DNA from: Euphorbia lathyris
Lineage: Eukaryota > Streptophyta > Magnoliopsida > Malpighiales > Euphorbiaceae
Assembly (NCBI RefSeq): GCF_963576675.1
Contig: NC_088916.1
Coordinates: forward strand, 15,001-79,000
Direction of reading: 5' to 3'
DNA: 64,000 nucleotides
The notes below the pieces were generated by a model. It saw only the letters and a list, made by a program, of their open reading frames with translations. It was not told the origin of the DNA and searched no databases. The position numbers and the translations under genes are program-made. Within the stretch, counting starts at the first letter, position 1, and each line of letters begins with the position of its first letter. This document shows, in pieces, positions 53,945-64,000 of the stretch.

Positions 53945-56900
53945 AGAAGTAAAAGCTATAGTACATTGACAGCGCATGCTCGAGGCATATGACTGGTGAT
54001 GAAACTCCTTTCATCACACTTGTGCGTAAACGAGGTGGTAATGTAAGTTTTGGAGACAACAAAAAGGGTAAGGTAGTAGGATCAGGTACTATTGGAGGAA
54101 ATCCTACTATTGAGTCATTCTCCCTAGTCAGGGGTCTCAAATATAACCTACTGAGCGTTGCTCAGCTGTGTGACAGCGGTAGAAATGTTGTATTTGATGC
54201 CACTGAGTGTCGGATACTCGAGGGAAAAACAAATGATTTAATTTTAACTGCCCCTCCTGTTGACAATGTTTTCATGTTGAGTTTAGAAAAGAAGTTTTCG
54301 AAAAATATATGCTTAGTGTCCAAGGAAGATAATTCCTGGCTATGGCATATGAGACTTGGTCATGTAAGCATGGACCTCCTTGCCAAATTAGCAAAAAAGC
54401 AATTAGTTGAGGGTTTGCCCAAACTTAGATTTGAGAAAGATCAATTATGCAATACTTGTCAGCAAGGTAAACAAACCAAAAAGTATTTTCAAAGTAAAAA
54501 TATTGTCTCAACCAAGCGTCCATTGGAATTACTACACTTGGATCTTTTCGGACCAGTCCAGCCACTCAGCTTGGGAGGTAAGAGATTTTCCTTGGTCATT
54601 GTAGATGATTTCTCTCGGTATACTTGGGTCATCTTGCTGAGTAGCAAGGATGAAGCCTTTGAGATGTTTTCAACACTGATTAGAAAACTTGAAAATGACA
54701 AAGACTTAAAATTAGATCACATCCGAAGTGATAATGATGGAGAATTCAAAAACCAACAGTTTGATGAATTCTGTGAAGTCAGCGGCATTGACCACAATTT
54801 TTCTGCTCCTAGAACTCCTCAACAAAATGGGGTAGTTGAGAGTAGGGGTGGGCAAAAAAACCGGACAAACCGGTAACCAAACCGAAAACCGATAATCCGA
54901 ACCGGAAAAAGTGGTTAACCAAACCGATGGTTTTCTTAATGGTTTAAAAATTATACTGGTTTCGGTTTCGGTTTCGGATTAGAGTGTTCAAAAACCGCGG
55001 TTAACGGTTAACTGAACCGTTTAATAAATATATATTAAGAAATAATAATATATTATATATATAGTATACTAACTATTATTATATTGTCCTTTCGAATTTT
55101 TTTTTACAGAATATACTATATTAAGATACCATTATGATATCATATTTTTTTATACAGAATATACTAATATAATGTACTAATATACTATTATGATATAAAA
55201 AACAAACAAACCCTATTTTTATTTTTGTTGTGTATCTGTAAGTTAAAAGAAAGGAAAGAAAGGAAGCCGCCGCTCTCCTCCTCACACCATGGTTCCTCCG
55301 TATCCCGATCTCCTCACACGATCGTTCTTCATCCATTTTGATATCTTCACACCGTCTTTCCTCATCCCTTTCGATCTCCTCACATCGTCGTTCCTCATTC
55401 TGTCTCGCACCGCCGTCGTTCTGATCTCGCACCGCCGTTGTTCTGATCTATTATCGTCGTTGATTAAGGTAAATAGAAATGTCTGGGTTGCCTAAATGTT
55501 CTACCATTTCAACTTTCTTGGCTTTCAAGTGCTTCACTTTATCTTCCTCAAGGGTGGATCTTGAAAAGCAAATAGAGAAATGAGGCTCAAGGCTATATTT
55601 TCTTTTAGATTGGATACTAATTACCAGCTAATAGAGGATGGAGAATCACAAATCAAATCTTGAGAACCAAAGAAAAGAAAGACTTATACATTTAGATTCA
55701 TTTTAATTTCAGCCTTCATTTTTTTGTTTGTTTTTATGTTTCTAATTGTTTAGTATAAATTAGTTCTTCCATTGTTTGTTTTTTTTATCTTTCTAATTGT
55801 TTTGCTCTAAATTAATAATGGAAAATGTTGCAAGAGTATTAAATATTTTAGATATATTAAAAAAAATCCCCACTTATGTTTAGCTGGGTTCTCAAAACCC
55901 TTTTTTTCATATATCATCAACTTTTAATTAGATTATATTTAAAATTAAATTTGTTTGTATATTTGAATTTTTTGTGTAATTAGCAATTATTGATAAAGAT
56001 CCTATAAAAAAAATTACGGTTAACCGTTCGTTTTGGTTAAGCATAGAGAAAGAAAAGGTAAATGGTTAAAAACCGATAACCGAAAAATTTAACCGAAAAT
56101 ATTGGTTAACCGTTGATGCGGTTAACCGATGTTAATGGACCGGTTTCGGTTTTAATATATTAAAAACCGATAGATTCGGTTCGGTTAATAAAATACCCTA
56201 CTAGACCGGTTAATCGAACCGTGACCACCCCTAGTTGAGAGGAAGAACAGAACCTTAGTCGAAATAGCTAGGACAATGCTGAGTGAGAATAGGCTTCCAA
56301 AGTATTTCTGGGGTGAAGCTGTCAACACAGCGTGCTATATACTGGCTTTAGTTAGACCTATACTTAAGAAAACCCCCTATGAACTTTGGAAAGGATGAAA
56401 ACCCAACATTGGATATTTTCGTGCCTTTGGTTGTAAATGTTTTATACTCAATACGAAAGACAACCTTGTCAAGTTTGACTCTAAAGCTGATGAAAGCGAT
56501 CTTTCTAGGGTACTCAACTAACAGTAAAGCATATAGGGTGTTCAATAAACGAACTCAGGTCGTAGAAGAATCTGTTCATATTGAGTTCGATGAAACTGAC
56601 CCTGCAGGGAAGATAAGTCAGCCTACCGAAGATGACCCATGCTCAGCTTCCGCTGACCAAAATGGAGCCGCTGAGTCATTACCACACGGGCTGACCAAAG
56701 GTAAAAACGAACCTGAAATTACCTTTGCTGACCAATCTAAAACTGCAGAGATTGTTGAAACACCTGCTCCTGAAAACTCAACACTGCCCAAAGAGATCAA
56801 AATTCCAAGAGGACATTAAGAAAAGTCCATTCTTGATGCTGCTGAGAACACCCTGATGACCAGAAATCAACTCAGGAGATATCTCAGTAATGTTGCGTTT

Positions 56901-58442
56901 GTCTCAGTTCATGAACCAAAGAACTTCACCGAAGCTGAGCACGACGAATTCTGGATCAATGCGATGCAAGAAGAGCTTGATCAATTCAAAAGAAATGAGG
57001 TATGAGATTTAGTGCCAAAACCTAGGAATCAAAAGACCATAGGAACTAAATGGGTCTTTCGAAATAAGCTAGATGAACAAGGTAATGTAGTCAGGAACAA
57101 AGCCAGACTCGTAGTTCAGGGCTACAATCAGCAAGAAGGCATTGACTATGGTGAGACCTTTGCACCCGTAGCTAGGTTAGAGGGTATAAGAATATTGTGT
57201 GCATATGCTAGCTTCATGAACTTTAAACTATTCCAAATGGATGCCAAGAGTGAATTTCTTAATGGAGTTATAAACGGAGAGGTATATGTTAGTCAGCCTC
57301 CAGGGTTTGAAGATCCAAAATTTCCAAACCACGTTTATAAACTCAAAAAGGCCTTGTACGGACTGAAACAAGCACCACGTGCTTGGTACGAAAGGTTGAC
57401 TAGTTTCCTGCTGACCAGGAACTATGTTAGAGGTAAATCTGACACAACCTTATTCATTAAGAAAAAGGGTAAAGATACCCTGCTGGCACAAATATACGTA
57501 GATGATATTATCTTCGGTGCTACTAATGAATCTATATGCAAGGAATTTTGTAAATAGATGCAAACTGAGTTCGAGATGTCAATGATGGGCGAACTCAACT
57601 TCTTCCTTGGACTTCAAATTAAGCAAGGGAAGAATGGCATCTTCATTAGTCAGTCTAAGTATGCCAAAGAAATATTGAAGAAATTCGATATGGAAGAATG
57701 TAAGCCCATATCTACCCTAATGGGTACTGACACTGTGCTTTGCGCTGATGAGAAAGGTAAGTCAGTAGACAGGAAGTTATATCAAGGTATGATTGGCTCT
57801 CTACTTTATCTAACTGCTAGTAGGCCAGACATTCAGTACTCAGTATGTTACTGTGCGAGATATCAAGCTGACCCCGGGGAATCTCACTATATAGTTGTAA
57901 AAAGAATTTTTAGATATTTGCAGAGCTCAGTTAATGCAGGTTTATAGTATCGAAACACAAATGACTTCACACTCATTAGATACACTGACGCTGACTATGG
58001 ACGAGACAAGCTGGAGCGTAAAAGCACCTCAGGAGGATGTCACTTCCTTGGAAGCTGTCTAGTGTCTTGGTTCAGTAAGAAGCAATCGTCAGTGGCCCTA
58101 TCAACAACTGAAGCTGAGTACATTGCTGCTGGAAGCTGTGTGGCACAAGTCCTATGGATTAAGCAACATCTGGAGGATTATAGAGTACAAACAGAAACAA
58201 TCGAAGTCAAATGCGACAGCAAGAGTGCCATTGACTTATCCAAAAATCCAATCGAACACAGCAGGATGAAGCATGTCAGCATTAGGCATCACTTCATCAG
58301 AGACCATGTACTCAAGGGTGAGATCAAGCTGACCTATGTTCCAACAGATGAACAGCTTGCGGATATCTGTACGAAGCCCCTGGCTCGTGAGCAATTTAAC
58401 ATACTAAGGGAAGCTATCGGTATGTCTAATCCTCTTCAATAA
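53945..58442 (+). pseudogene. pol: Sirevirus-like pol (protease, integrase, RT, RNase H), broken
   Basis: The protease core IDSACSRHMTGD is at about 53967-54002 (DSA in place of DSG). The integrase has the HHCC finger WHMRLGH...CNTCQQGK (54340-54475). Its acidic residues are in LHLDLFGP (about 54540), IRSDNDGEF (54725) and the Glu at the hAT insertion (54843). Integrase resumes at 56242 and shifts frame near 56495. RT (about 56890-57560) has GTKWVFRNKLDEQG, FQMDAKSEFLNG and catalytic YVDD (57499-57510). After stops at 57003, 57555 and 57945, RNase H (58062-58442) has STTEAEYIA and KCDSKSAI. RT and RNase H share one frame, so most damage there is by stop codons. Integrase before RT identifies Ty1/copia. 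Confidence 0.88.
54843..56233. mobile_element. hAT-type element (1391 bp) in the integrase
   Basis: Perfect terminal repeats taggggtgg/ccaccccta and a perfect 8-bp target duplication gttgagag (54835-54842, 56234-56241). Subterminal regions are full of aaccggt/ggttaaccg words. The interior at 55250-55500 is GC-richer, with frames on both strands, but none resembles a transposase. It splits the integrase at its catalytic Glu region. Confidence 0.93.
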
Positions 58443-58954
58443 GTTTTCTGCGCTAAATGCTGAGTGATTATAATATGCCGAGTGATTATTGCTTAATAAG
58501 TAACTATCGTATGCTGAGCTAATATGAACGATATAAAATCACCTTATGCTGAGTAGACATACATACTGAGTGATTACTATGAGCTGAGTTACTAAGCATG
58601 CTAAAATCCCTTCTACGTAAAATTGAGCACTCAGAACTTCAAAACGTTTAGTATTCTAGATATTGAGCGAAGCCACTTGCACAATTAATGCTAGCACGTG
58701 CATTTAAGTAGCCACCTAGGATGACGTAAGCGTAATAATTAGAAAACCATGCGCCGAATGTGTCATTAATGCCAGAGATAACAGTCGATTGATCAACTCG
58801 AGGTGAAACCGCCATTCCGACCTATCAGATTAACTCAAAACGACTATAAATAGTGGACGATTTCCCACTAATTTCTCTTTACACTTGAAACCTCTGGCAT
58901 TTGATTTCTCTCTCTAAAATCCCAAATCTTCTACATCTCTCAAATTCTCAAGAA
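58443..58954 (+). other. Spacer between pol and the extra ORF
   Basis: No coding frame. It contains at least five copies of a tgctgagtga-like word between 58455 and 58590. Near the end, actataaatagtgg (about 58843) could be a TATA box with a leader for a separate transcript of the following ORF. That promoter reading is tentative. Confidence 0.4.
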
Positions 58955-61900
58955 ATGTCTAGCGATTCTCAGAACAACTCCGGTGCCGATTACGATGACA
59001 ATCGCTCCGATCTGAAACCTCCGTCTCCTGCAGAGCAGGACTATGAAGAGACTTCCACTGAGTCTCAAGAATAAGGTCAGCATGACCAATCTATTCCTAA
59101 GGTCAGTATGGCTCATAAAAACCCTCAAGCTGACCAAGCAACTCCATCAAGAAAGAAGAAGGAGAAAAAGAACAAGCAACCTAAGGAAAAGGTTTTCCTC
59201 CCTGTTTACAAAAATGTCAAAAATCTCAAAATCTTCTGATCCCGTTGGTTCTCCAAAGGATTCGTAGAAGCTGAGAAACCTTTTTGCGAATGGATCTCCA
59301 AAAACGGATGGACCAAACTCTTCTCTCTCCCCGGTACCACTTATCCACAGTTAGTGAGGGAATTCTACACGAACCTCAGAGTTGCCGAAGATGATGTTGA
59401 CCACTTAGTCACCAAAGTCAAAAACAAGGACATCACCATCACTCCGTCCTATCTCGCTAAACTGTTAAAGCTGACGGCCAAAGGATCAGAACTCCGGTGC
59501 ACGAACGACTACACGCGCATTGATTACCCTGTTGAGTTCTGTAAACCAAAGAACCACAAAGGAGAAATTGCAAGCACCTGCATGGGTCAGCCTCAGAAAA
59601 TGGCTCACTATATTCTGACCAACTTCGTGCTCCCCAAGATCAATGCCTCCTCCCCGGCTTCAAATTTTGAGCAGTGTTTTATCTGGCACATGCTGAACTA
59701 CAAGCCGCTCAACATGCCCGTCTTTCTCATCGGTGCTTTCCAACGAAGTACCGGGACCCTCAGGATGGGTTCTCTCATCACAAAGATACTCCAGGATCAC
59801 AAGGTCAGTATAGTAGAGGAGATTGAGATTTAGGGTACGGAAATCACTGTCGCAGTGCTGTTCGGCTTAGTCTACAACCAACCGATAAAACCCAAGAAAG
59901 GAAAAGGGACTATGGTTGAAGAAGAAGCTACTGAGGAAGATATGGAAGGGGATAATATGGTTGAAGGGGATAATATGGTTGAAGCAGCACAGGATGTGCT
60001 GGCCAAGAAAGGGAAGAAAGTTGTGGTTGAAAAGGGACCTGCTGAGCGCACTAGGCATGACAAAAAGAGGAAAGCTGACCAAACCTCAACCAAAGACATA
60101 AACATAGCTCCGCGGAAGCTCGGGATTATATCTAGTGCAAAGAAAGCTGCTAAGCAAACTCAAGAGGAACCTAAGTCAGCTGAGAAACAGAAAAGGCAAG
60201 ATGAGCCTGAGGAAGAAAGTGAGGAAACACCTGATCAGCCTCTGAAGAGGAAGAAAACCTCTGGGTTGAAGCCGCTAGATGCTAACCCACTTGACTTTGT
60301 GATTATAAAGGAATCACACTTCGTGCGGAGTCAAGAAATTGATCTGGAGAAGACTCCTTCTGGTCAGGAGGAAGAACAAGGCTACACTGAGGATCAGCCT
60401 CAAGCAGATATGATGGGTCCTGCTGAGCAAAGTAAAACAGCTATTGCTGAGCAAGCTAAGAACCAAGCTGAGTCACCAGTGAAGGACAAGGTTGTGGAAG
60501 GTCTTGATGCTGATCTTGGACTCAATTCTTCCTCTGAGTCCCACGACTCTATTGCTGCCGACCCTTCTCCACCAACCAAAACTCCTAAGGATAGTGCAGA
60601 CAAGCATTTCAAATGCAAAGCTCAAAAACCCAACATCATCGATTTGTTGGATGACTCCCCGCTTCGAGATCCAATAACAGATTTGACCGGACTTCAGTTC
60701 AAGTTCTTCACCAACGTCACTAAGCCAACTCCGGACCAAATCAAGAAAAAACAAGCCTCTATTTCTCGAGCTGAGGAACAAGCCGACCCAACAGTCCCTT
60801 AAGGACCAATCTCTGCCGACACTTCTGCTCATCCTTCCACTGAGCAAGTGCTCGAAGTCTCTGCTGCTCAACCCAACGAGCTAGCAAAGGAAACTCCTGC
60901 TCAAGACAGTTCTGAGTTGCCTCAACCTCCAAAATCTACTCAACTTCAGACTGACACTGAGCAGGTCAGTATCTCTGCTAATCAAATTCTTCCCACTTCT
61001 ATAAAGCAGAAAGAAAATCAGTCAGCCCCTGCTGCTGACCTGAATAAAAGTGGAGCTGCTAACCAAGCTGGCACCTCCACTTCCCAGCACCAAACATCTC
61101 CTCCCTCCGATGCTGACAAGATTCCGGCCCCTGAGCATAACATCGATGATTCCTACGCCTATCTGAATGCATCTGAGTCTGGCAAAAAAATCATTGACTC
61201 AGCTCAAGCTCTATTTCAGGATATTCATCAAACTCACGCCGATGCTGCTGGGTCTGTGTCTGCTGAGCCAACCTAAATATCCTCTGTCACTCAACTTCTG
61301 ACCGAACTTAAGGGTCTTAAAGAACTGATGAGTGTCATGACATCTTTCGTTTCTCAACAGCCCAAGCAAGAGTCTATAGTGAAGATGGCTGAACTCCAGC
61401 TGATGATGGTAAATCATATGAACTCCATCCAAGGTCACCTTAATACCTTATCGGTTGTGAACTCAACATATGCAACCTCTGCTGAGGTCAATCAACTCTT
61501 CTCCCAGCTGACCTCTGAGCTAACTGGAGCTCGTGACCTTATCTTCTCCTCTTCTCAGTGCTCCATCGAAAAGATTGGTGAAGCCATTCGCCTACTCAAC
61601 TTGAGCAAAGAGGAAATGTACACTGACCATGTCAAGACCAGTGAGATTCTGCAATGCACGCAATCAACACTTGCGCAAGTCCGGCACACAAATGCTCAGT
61701 GTCAGACATACGATACTGCGCTGCTCAGGATGTATCATCAATCCTATGCCCGAATGATAGAATCGATTACTTGGATCAGGAAATCTCAAGAGTATCTACT
61801 TAGTATGCTCAGTGTCAACATTAAAATCTCCGCTTCAAGTATGGCCGATGGCATGCAGGTCTTCCAAGGTCTAGGAGAGAGTACGAGTCAACTGCAAATG

Positions 61901-62131
61901 TATTCATCAAAACTGACTCGTGCTGTTCAACAGGTGACCTTCTATGCTCATTCTCCTCCATCTCATGATGCTGGAAAAATGGGGGAGAAAGAACAAACTC
62001 AGCAGAAAATGGGGGAGATATCTAAGAAGCCTGGTTCAACTTCTGATGTCCCGAGCACCCACACTCAGCAACAACGAACTGCCAAAACCAAACCCAAGTC
62101 AAATCAAGTTCAAGCCAATATTAGGAAATAG
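58955..62131 (+). pseudogene. Extra ORF after pol (envelope position), Sirevirus-like, stop codons only
   Basis: ATG at 58955 (MSSDSQNNSGADYDDN) to TAG at 62131, one frame of about 1058 codons, broken by stops (near 59070, 59236, 59831, 60800, 61274) but with no frameshift. The N-terminal globular part (about 59280-59840) has TTYPQLVREFYTNL, then ITPSYLAKLLKL and RSTGTLRMGSLITKIL. It resembles the putative plant transposon protein domain (PF20167 type). The middle is highly charged, rich in Lys/Glu/Ala and KKRK-like patches. The last third (61300-61960) predicts a helical coiled coil. I see no clear signal peptide or membrane segment, so an envelope role is not supported by the sequence. The product's role is unknown. 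Confidence 0.72.
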
Positions 62132-62637
62132 TGCTAGCAATAGACTATAGTGCTTGTAACTTATATTTTATGGCATGCTCTTGTTAAGTTGAGTAATATT
62201 ATAAGCATCTTTTATCCACACTGACTTTATATATGCGATGCTTACTTGTTGTGCTTATATGCTGATCTGTCATACTTAACTATTCATTGAACAACAAATT
62301 AAAACTTGTGAACATAAGGAATATACAAGTAAATCATACTCAATATAAACTCTGATATCTATAATTGGCACTAAGTAATAAATATATGTTCCAAGAATTG
62401 ACCTACTTCTGAAAGCTGACCTTGGGCTCATCTGAATTAGATCTTGGAAGGTCTAGAATTGAACTAAGTCAGTAATGGCATGTCTTAATTTTTCTCGATT
62501 AGATCTTAGGTTTAGAGTTAAATTAAGTCAATAGATGCAACCCTTACGGGGGAGTAATTTCAGAAGAATAAGAAAGGTAAACAATCATGAGAGATGCTCA
62601 ACACTGAGTTCCATAATTAAATACTTTTTCCAACATC

Positions 62638-62650
62638 AAAATGGGGAGTT
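62638..62650 (+). other. Polypurine tract before the 3' LTR
   Basis: The word aaaatggggagtt directly precedes the LTR start at 62651. Similar tracts occur earlier at about 61976 (aaaatgggggagaaag), 62006 (aaaatgggggagata) and 62547 (acgggggagta). Between 62132 and 62637 there is no coding frame. Confidence 0.85.
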
Positions 62651-64000
62651 TGTTGAAACACCTTTCCACATGATTTTGATTTGATAAAATTATTTAAGTT
62701 AATCCCATGATTAAGACAATTAAATTTAAGTGCTTTGATTTAATTGTACTAATGTGTTTGTTCAATTTTGAGTATATTAATAAATGAGAACAGAAATAAA
62801 AAGTAAGACAGAACGAAGTCAGCATGAGTCACAGAAGCTGAGTAGAACACAACTCAGCACCATAAAAGAAAAGTCTTCTTCAGAACAAACGCTTGAAGAC
62901 GAAGCTGGCCGAAGATGCTGAGTAGAATGTTACTCAGTCTCCGATAAAGATAAAAGATCAAAGGCAACGTCAATTAAGTCAAGCTGAGTGTTCGTCGGGA
63001 TAGCACCAATGATCCGTTGACTAGAAGACAAAGTCCGACAAAGGTCTGCACCAATTCAGAAGCCTCAGAATTACGCCAAGAGACCTTCTCGAGATGCATG
63101 GATCCCCTGGCATTTGGCAAGAAGACAAACCTGGTGCTAGAAGACGAAACCTGGCGCAAGAAGACGAAACTGGCAAGTCTGGCACCTGCTAAATTCAGAC
63201 GACAGGATTGGCCTGCAATTACTGAACGCTGACCTATCAATGACGAAAGAAGACCGTTTGAATTCAATGGATATGTCCAAATTCAAATCATTGGAGCTTC
63301 AGAAATTGCTATAAAAAGACAAGTTCATCACTTGGATCCTTTGCCGAAATACAAGAAAGCACAGACAGAAAAGCAAATCTTCACAAGAGTGAAAATCCAA
63401 AATAGAAGCTGTCTAAATAGAAAAAGCAAGTTCTTACACCCAAATCCAATCTTTGTGTAAAATTCTAGAGTGAATTTATATTCATCTAAAGTGTTCTTCG
63501 TTTAGAGAGAACAAATCTTGTATCAATTATAAAGGTTGAGAGAGTGAAGCTGAGTACTCGATTTTAGTACACAGCGGTAGAGAAAATCTGAGTGTTCGAT
63601 TATAGCGCTCAGTAGGATTGAGTAGACAAATAGGGGATGGTACTCTTGCATACTCAATTACTTTGTAAATGGTTTGTGCTCTACCTTTAAAGAGCTCAGT
63701 AGTAGATTGAAAAAGCCAGGAAGGATTCTGGGGACTGGACGTAGGCGGTGAGGCCGAACCAGGATAAGACTGCTGAGTAATCTTTAACCCTTCTCTTGAT
63801 ATATATGTATGTGTTGCTTGCTTAAATTACTCAGTATATAATTTGTATAAGCCAACGCTGAGTAATCAGAGTGCTGAGTTGAAAGCTGACCTTAAGTGTT
63901 ATTTCCCAACTCACAAGTGAAACAGTTCTAGTCAGCCTCTGACTAAAGCTGTCTTACATCACGCTCAGCCTTGCTGACCAAAACTGAGTGAAGCTATTTA
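62651..64000 (+). repeat. 3' LTR of the Sirevirus-like element, cut by the window end
   Basis: It begins tgttgaaacaccttt and matches the 5' LTR through its U3, TATA-like box (ctataaaaag, 63309) and leader. The uninterrupted sequence near 62790-62805 shows the empty site for the Mutator-like element found in the 5' LTR. Confidence 0.93.

Larger units (their letters stand above)
48595..64000 (+). mobile_element. Sirevirus-like Ty1/copia retrotransposon, plus strand, runs past the window end
   Basis: 5' LTR 48595-52083 (split by a Mutator-like element), initiator-Met primer site, gag, pol (integrase before RT, as in Ty1/copia), a long extra ORF after pol, polypurine tract at 62638-62650, and a 3' LTR from 62651 that is cut by the window. 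Net LTR length is about 1.46 kb, so the 3' LTR should end about 110 bp beyond 64000. Extra ORF, several polypurine tracts and extra zinc knuckles in gag fit the Sirevirus group. Many stops and at least three frameshifts show it is inactive. The target duplication on the right is out of view. Confidence 0.88.

Noticed and set aside
55121..55495. Glu/Arg-rich frames on both strands inside the hAT element.
   Set aside because: Short, repetitive and mutually overlapping. No transposase or host motif.
58955..62131. Calling the extra ORF an envelope gene.
   Set aside because: No signal peptide or membrane segment is visible. Only its position after pol supports that name.

Overview
This window is nuclear DNA of a flowering plant, probably a eudicot. 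It is AT-rich, its one host gene has GT-AG introns, and most of the rest is nested plant transposons. The species cannot be told from the sequence. The only recognisable host gene that could be functional is a five-exon protein phosphatase 2C gene at 25022-32796 (+, 296 codons). Its last intron is about 6.6 kb and has filled with tandem duplications and DNA transposons.

Left third (1-24430). A degenerate tandem repeat (period about 422 bp before insertions) received a ~277 bp hAT-type element (8-bp target duplication cctatagg). That element received a Tat-lineage Ty3/gypsy retrotransposon on the minus strand (304-bp LTRs at 468-771 and 23602-23905, target duplication ctatt). Its gag-pol (23552 to 18240) stays in one frame but carries many stop codons. 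Between pol and the 3' LTR, 5' to 3' for the element, lie a 126-bp tandem repeat, a ~3.7 kb block of mitochondrial DNA (nad4 intron end plus exon 2, matR fragment), two decayed genes on the opposite strand (one with two introns) and a probable promoter for them. A composite block (1169 to about 10780) splits that promoter from its gene. The block holds a gag-only Athila-like element and a 3' end plus LTR of a Tat/Ogre-like element.

Middle (24430-34250). This holds the PP2C gene and its intron cargo: four copies of the exon-4 splice-donor region, a Pack-MULE carrying a MAPKKK fragment, hAT-like and Mutator-like elements, and a local inverted duplication. The gene is followed by a MITE and AT-rich DNA.

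Right third (34255-64000). A decayed L1-type LINE on the minus strand (34255 to about 48120-48594) is split by three insertions with clean target duplications. They are a very young CRM-like Ty3 chromovirus with an intact 1597-residue polyprotein (34799-41944, LTRs with 3 differences noticed in 923 bp), a solo Athila-like LTR (43209-45046) and a 502-bp hAT element (45925-46426). A Sirevirus-like Ty1/copia element (48595 to beyond the window end) follows. It has gag, pol and a long extra envelope-position ORF. A Mutator-like element interrupts its 5' LTR and a hAT element interrupts its integrase.

The most unusual signal is a set of ACGCnnnGCGT dyads in the Athila-like LTR, paired at exactly 21-bp spacing and kept in a second, diverged LTR copy. 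Next are the mitochondrial block and the spliced antisense gene inside the Tat element, and the duplicated splice-donor exon ends in the PP2C intron. I found no CRISPR array, tRNA or rRNA gene.
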